Shown: piece after piece, positions 61,208 through 64,000 of the stretch
Layout: each line of letters opens with the position of its first letter
How positions within the stretch are numbered: position 1 is the first letter of the stretch
Assembly: GCA_964391805.1 (NCBI GenBank)
Contig: CAYMNK010000002.1
Location: forward strand, 124,001 to 188,000
DNA: 64,000 bases
Direction of reading: 5' to 3'
DNA from: RUG14300 sp964391805
GTDB taxonomy: Bacteria; Bacillota; Clostridia; Christensenellales; CAG-1252
The notes under the pieces: model-generated
Told to the model about the DNA's origin: nothing
Seen by the model: the letters and a program-made list of their open reading frames with translations, nothing else
Databases searched by the model: none
Translations under genes and position numbers: made by a program

Positions 61208-61292
61208 TGCAAAATTTAAAAGACGGGCGAAAAATAAATTTTGGCGGGCGATTACTAATCGCCCCTACACGCCTGTCACATATTGTTGCCAC
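61208..61292. repeat. GTGCAAAAT element, copy 3
   Basis: GTGCAAAAT, a degraded first hairpin, GGCG, GGGCGATTA/TAATCGCCC hairpin, CTACACG, ATATTGTTGCC. Confidence 0.7.
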
Positions 61293-61324
61293 TTTGCGAG
61301 TTTTATGTGGAAAGTGCTTTCTAT

Positions 61325-61357
61325 TAAAAACGGCGAATTCAATAAGAACTCGCCGTT
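61325..61357 (-). terminator. Terminator of the decarboxylase operon
   Basis: Minus strand AACGGCGA, loop, TCGCCGTT (61329-61336 with 61350-61357), then TTTTTAA. Confidence 0.8.
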
Positions 61358-61371
61358 AAATAATTGTTATA

Positions 61372-62541
61372 TTAACCGAAAATGGCAAGTAGGAAACCTG
61401 CGGCTACCGCACTACCGATAACACCTGCAACGTTAGGTCCCATTGCATGCATCAATAGATAGTTATCGGGATTAGCTTTCTTACCCTCGATGTGCGATAC
61501 ACGTGCTGCCATAGGAACAGCGGAAACACCTGCACTACCGATGAGAGGATTAACCTTACCTTTTGTGATCTTACAAAGAAGTTTACCGAATAATACACCG
61601 CCGGCTGTTGCTATACTAAATGCAAACAAACCAAGTATGATTATTTCAATCGTCTTGATGTCTAAGAACGTGGAATAGTGAGCGGTTGCACCGACCGATA
61701 TACCTAAGAACAACGTAACGATATTCATCAATGCATTTTGTGCAGTATCGGATAGACGAGCTGTAACACCGGTTTCTTTTAACAAATTACCGAACATCAA
61801 GCAACCGAGTAAGGCTGCAACTGATGGTAAAAGAATAGATGTAATGACGGTAACGATAATCGGGAATAAAATCTTTTCAATCTTAGATACGTTTCTCGAT
61901 TGTTCCATCTTGATGGTTCTTTCTTTTTCGGTGGTTAGAGCCTTCATAATCGGAGGTTGAATCATAGGAATCAATGCCATATACGAATATGCGGCAATTG
62001 CGATAGGTCCTAATAATTCGGGTGCTAATTCCTTGGTTAGGAAGATTGCGGTAGGACCGTCTGCACCACCGATGATAGCGATGGCTGCGGCTTGGTTACC
62101 GCTAAATCCTAATGCGATAGCAACAATCAATGCAACAAATACACCGAGTTGTGCCGCTGCACCGAGAATAAGGCTCTTGGGGTTAGCAAGCATTGGTCCG
62201 AAGTCGGTCATTGCACCTACACCGATAAATATCAAACAAGGGAATACACCTGTCTTTACACCTATGTAGAAGATATCAAGTAATCGTCCGCTTTGCAATA
62301 CTGCAAGATAATCTATCTCGCCCTTGCTTGCCCAAAGTTCGGGAGTGAATAGCGTAACACCGGGAAGATTTGTCAATAACATACCGAAGGCGATACCGAC
62401 CAAAAGCAACGGCTCAAACTGCTTGGCTATAGCCAAGTAAAACAGCACTGCCGCTATAACTAACATTACAATTTGTCTCCAATCTATACTTACGAATCCG
62501 GTGGATTCCCATAAACTGGAAAATACTTCTCCTATATTCAT
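61372..62541 (-). CDS. Sodium-translocating decarboxylase, beta subunit (OadB/GcdB type)
   Basis: 389 aa, standard for OadB. About nine to eleven membrane helices. The Na+-site regions GIGVGAMTDFGPMLANP-like (GVGAMTDFGPML) and GGADGPTAIFLTKELAP, and the NPLIGSAGVSAVP motif, are present. Couples decarboxylation of a carboxybiotin to Na+ export. Follows the biotin carrier by 11 nt. Confidence 0.95.
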   Translation of the reverse strand: MNIGEVFSSLWESTGFVSIDWRQIVMLVIAAVLFYLAIAKQFEPLLLVGIAFGMLLTNLPGVTLFTPELWASKGEIDYLAVLQSGRLLDIFYIGVKTGVFPCLIFIGVGAMTDFGPMLANPKSLILGAAAQLGVFVALIVAIALGFSGNQAAAIAIIGGADGPTAIFLTKELAPELLGPIAIAAYSYMALIPMIQPPIMKALTTEKERTIKMEQSRNVSKIEKILFPIIVTVITSILLPSVAALLGCLMFGNLLKETGVTARLSDTAQNALMNIVTLFLGISVGATAHYSTFLDIKTIEIIILGLFAFSIATAGGVLFGKLLCKITKGKVNPLIGSAGVSAVPMAARVSHIEGKKANPDNYLLMHAMGPNVAGVIGSAVAAGFLLAIFG

Positions 62542-62552
62542 GTCACCACTCC

Positions 62553-62933
62553 TTATTTAAGATTGCACAAAGGTGTGCCGGATTGGATATTTTGTCCTTT
62601 TGTTACCAAGATAGCGGAAATGGTAGCATCTCTATCGAGTGTTACGTCATTTTCCATTTTCATACTCTCCACTACGAACAATACGTCGCCTGCTTTATAA
62701 CTCTTACCGACTTCGCACTTGATCTGCACGATCATTCCGGGTAAAGGTGAATTGAAAGCATCACCGCCTGCAACAGGTGCTGAAGGTTGAACAGGAGCCG
62801 ATACGGGTGTAGCAACGGGAGCTACAACGGGTTGAACGGGTTGAGCAGCTTCGTATTCCGATTCGATCATCGCTTCGCCTTTTTCTACAACTACTTCATA
62901 TACTTTATTATTTAATGTAATCTTATATTTCAT
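62553..62933 (-). CDS. Biotin carrier protein of the decarboxylase
   Basis: 126 aa: a short N-terminal strand domain, a Pro/Ala/Val-rich flexible linker (about 28-56), and the biotinyl domain with ESMKMEND; K92 is the biotinylation site. ESMKM is a mild variant of EAMKM. It shuttles CO2 from the alpha to the beta subunit. The BirA ligase gene is nearby. Confidence 0.95.
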   Translation of the reverse strand: MKYKITLNNKVYEVVVEKGEAMIESEYEAAQPVQPVVAPVATPVSAPVQPSAPVAGGDAFNSPLPGMIVQIKCEVGKSYKAGDVLFVVESMKMENDVTLDRDATISAILVTKGQNIQSGTPLCNLK

Positions 62934-62938
62934 AACAC

Positions 62939-63679
62939 TTACTCCTTGTCCGATTCATCGGTAACGTCCTTGATGGACTTAAATCTTAATGTATTTAACG
63001 GCTCACCTAATTGATCCGCAACAATTGCCATAATCATAGCGGCATCTCTGTCGCTAACGTTTTCAAGCACAAGATCGCCAGCAGTACCCTTAGCGGGCTT
63101 AGCGTCGGCTTTAGTTTCTTCTATCAAGTCAGCACTCTCATCTTTCTTATGGGATGCTTTCTCGGAAATCTTTTCGACACAAACACCCAATAGTTTGATG
63201 ATGCCCATTAGGACACATAATACTACAAGAGTGATACAGAAACCTATCAATGCATATAAGCATACCGAACCGATTTTGGGACTGTATGCAAATGTAGCAC
63301 TATCGAGATTGAGATAAGCATATTCGGACGACTTACCCTCTGTAGTGTATTTAAGGTCAAGTCTACTGTTTATAAAACTGTTATCCGTATAGGTACAACT
63401 GCCTTCGGATATCTTAGCCTCGGCATTCGCTACATAGACACTCGGATCGGCTTTGATGATTTCAAGAAGTTGAGCGGTAGTTTGGTTTTCGCTCGCATTC
63501 GGATTGAATTTATATATACCGAACGAACCGTTTGAAACCGCGAGAACCTCGATTCCGCCGTCCTCAGTCTCTTTATAATAATAACCGTTAACGCTCTCGG
63601 TGGATTCTCCGCATGCCACCAATAAGAGCGTAAACACTGCTATCATTATACATAAAATAATTTTGGATAGCTTTTTCAT
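62939..63679 (-). CDS. OadG-family gamma subunit with a large lipoprotein-like front end
   Basis: 246 aa, about twice the usual OadG length. Residues 1-23 form a lipoprotein signal (LVACG, C23). Residues 24-135 are an extracytoplasmic beta-rich domain not seen in ordinary OadG. One transmembrane helix (about 141-167) and a cytosolic tail ending DRDAAMIMAIVADQLGEPLNTLRFKSIKDV complete it. OadG anchors the alpha subunit to the membrane complex. Sits between oadA and the biotin carrier, tightly spaced (5 and 2 nt). Confidence 0.85.
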   Translation of the reverse strand: MKKLSKIILCIMIAVFTLLLVACGESTESVNGYYYKETEDGGIEVLAVSNGSFGIYKFNPNASENQTTAQLLEIIKADPSVYVANAEAKISEGSCTYTDNSFINSRLDLKYTTEGKSSEYAYLNLDSATFAYSPKIGSVCLYALIGFCITLVVLCVLMGIIKLLGVCVEKISEKASHKKDESADLIEETKADAKPAKGTAGDLVLENVSDRDAAMIMAIVADQLGEPLNTLRFKSIKDVTDESDKE

Positions 63680-63681
63680 TA

Positions 63682-64000
63682 TTAATCCTCACAAACACTT
63701 ATTGAATATTTAACATGTTTACATCTTGCTTCCTTACGAGCTTCGAAGAAATTCTCCGCTTGTTGAGGGAACGCAATGTAACTTAACACGTCCTCTATAC
63801 TTTCTGCCTTATCACCTAACTCGAGTTTTGTCTTCTCAACGATAGGCTCTAAAGTATCGGCAAATCTACCTTGAACGCAAGATTCGCCACTGAGTGCCTT
63901 AGCACGCAACTCCTCGTTCACCTTGCCCGGGGCTTTGCCGTATTCGCCTCTTAGATATGCTTTAACTTCCTTGGATATTATTTTGTAGCGTTCGCCTTGA
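63682..64000 (-). CDS. Oxaloacetate/other biotin-dependent decarboxylase alpha subunit, C-terminal end (partial)
   Basis: The minus-strand frame is open from the right edge to a stop at 63682 (106 codons seen). The phrases QGERYKIISKEVKAYLRGEYGKAPGKVNEELRAKAL-type (seen in order) and EDVLSYIAFPQQAENFFEARKE belong to the C-terminal conserved part of the pyruvate carboxylase/OadA carboxyltransferase domain. The protein ends without a biotinyl domain; biotin is on the separate carrier at 62553. The exact acid decarboxylated (oxaloacetate, methylmalonyl-CoA, glutaconyl-CoA) is unresolved; the OadA-like tail favours oxaloacetate. Confidence 0.85.
   Translation of the reverse strand, partial: QGERYKIISKEVKAYLRGEYGKAPGKVNEELRAKALSGESCVQGRFADTLEPIVEKTKLELGDKAESIEDVLSYIAFPQQAENFFEARKEARCKHVKYSISVCED

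Overview
This AT-rich window looks like a chromosomal stretch from an uncultured, anaerobic, spore-forming-lineage Clostridia (Bacillota). The evidence is the gene content: AddAB rather than RecBCD, a GerW/YtfJ - DacF - RluB sporulation-type cluster, a two-gene SufC/SufB-type Fe-S system, a biotin-dependent Na+ decarboxylase operon, LuxS, MarR/TetR/ArsR regulators and strong AGGAGG-type ribosome binding sites. No rRNA, tRNA, phage, transposase or CRISPR array was seen. The exact genus cannot be named from the sequence alone.

Layout. 1-3.5 kb: the N-terminal part of a secreted Ig-like/M6-type protease running off the left edge, a LuxS-Nudix fusion, and a small hypothetical. 3.7-8.5 kb: a TetR regulator, glutamate dehydrogenase with a DUF1846 protein upstream in the same operon, and a zinc-ribbon membrane protein. 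8.6-15.2 kb: addB-addA. 15.3-20.5 kb: a lipoprotein, then a MarR-controlled ABC exporter and nitroreductase. 21-28.5 kb (minus strand): HAD phosphatase, Ca-type P-ATPase, GNAT and proS in one operon; RNase PH and a divergent RF1-like release factor in another. 28.6-35 kb (plus): an unfamiliar six-gene operon with an SF1 helicase, a coiled-coil protein, a membrane-anchored GLUG-repeat protein, a small membrane protein, a degenerate pyrophosphatase-like protein and an unknown protein. 35.3-39.8 kb: an unusual EF-G paralogue, a short MurI-like protein, a hypothetical and a DUF4364 protein. 40.1-44.1 kb: the sporulation-type cluster. 44.1-46.1 kb: mostly repeats with two small genes. 46.1-54.1 kb: valS, a three-gene ABC importer, nagB and sufCB. 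54.3-55.7 kb: a second MarR regulator with an HXXEE membrane protein. 56-60.8 kb: ATP-grasp, alpha/beta hydrolase, radical SAM, YccF and biotin ligase. 61.4-64 kb: oadA(partial)-oadG-biotin carrier-oadB, running off the right edge.

The most striking non-coding signal is a dispersed element, in roughly 20 full or partial copies, made of three small hairpins whose stems change sequence from copy to copy while staying base-paired. It fills nearly every long intergenic gap and lies mainly downstream of genes. Three other hairpin arrays (linker words GCGATAT, GTGAAGT and ATGATGT) and a separate element of about 84 bp (three copies) lie in the same gaps. Regulation shows further order: both MarR genes and their target operons carry the same 15-bp palindrome; at least five genes have a -10 box placed so that the mRNA would start within 0-3 nt of the start codon (leaderless); and at least two promoters are built into the terminator of the preceding gene.
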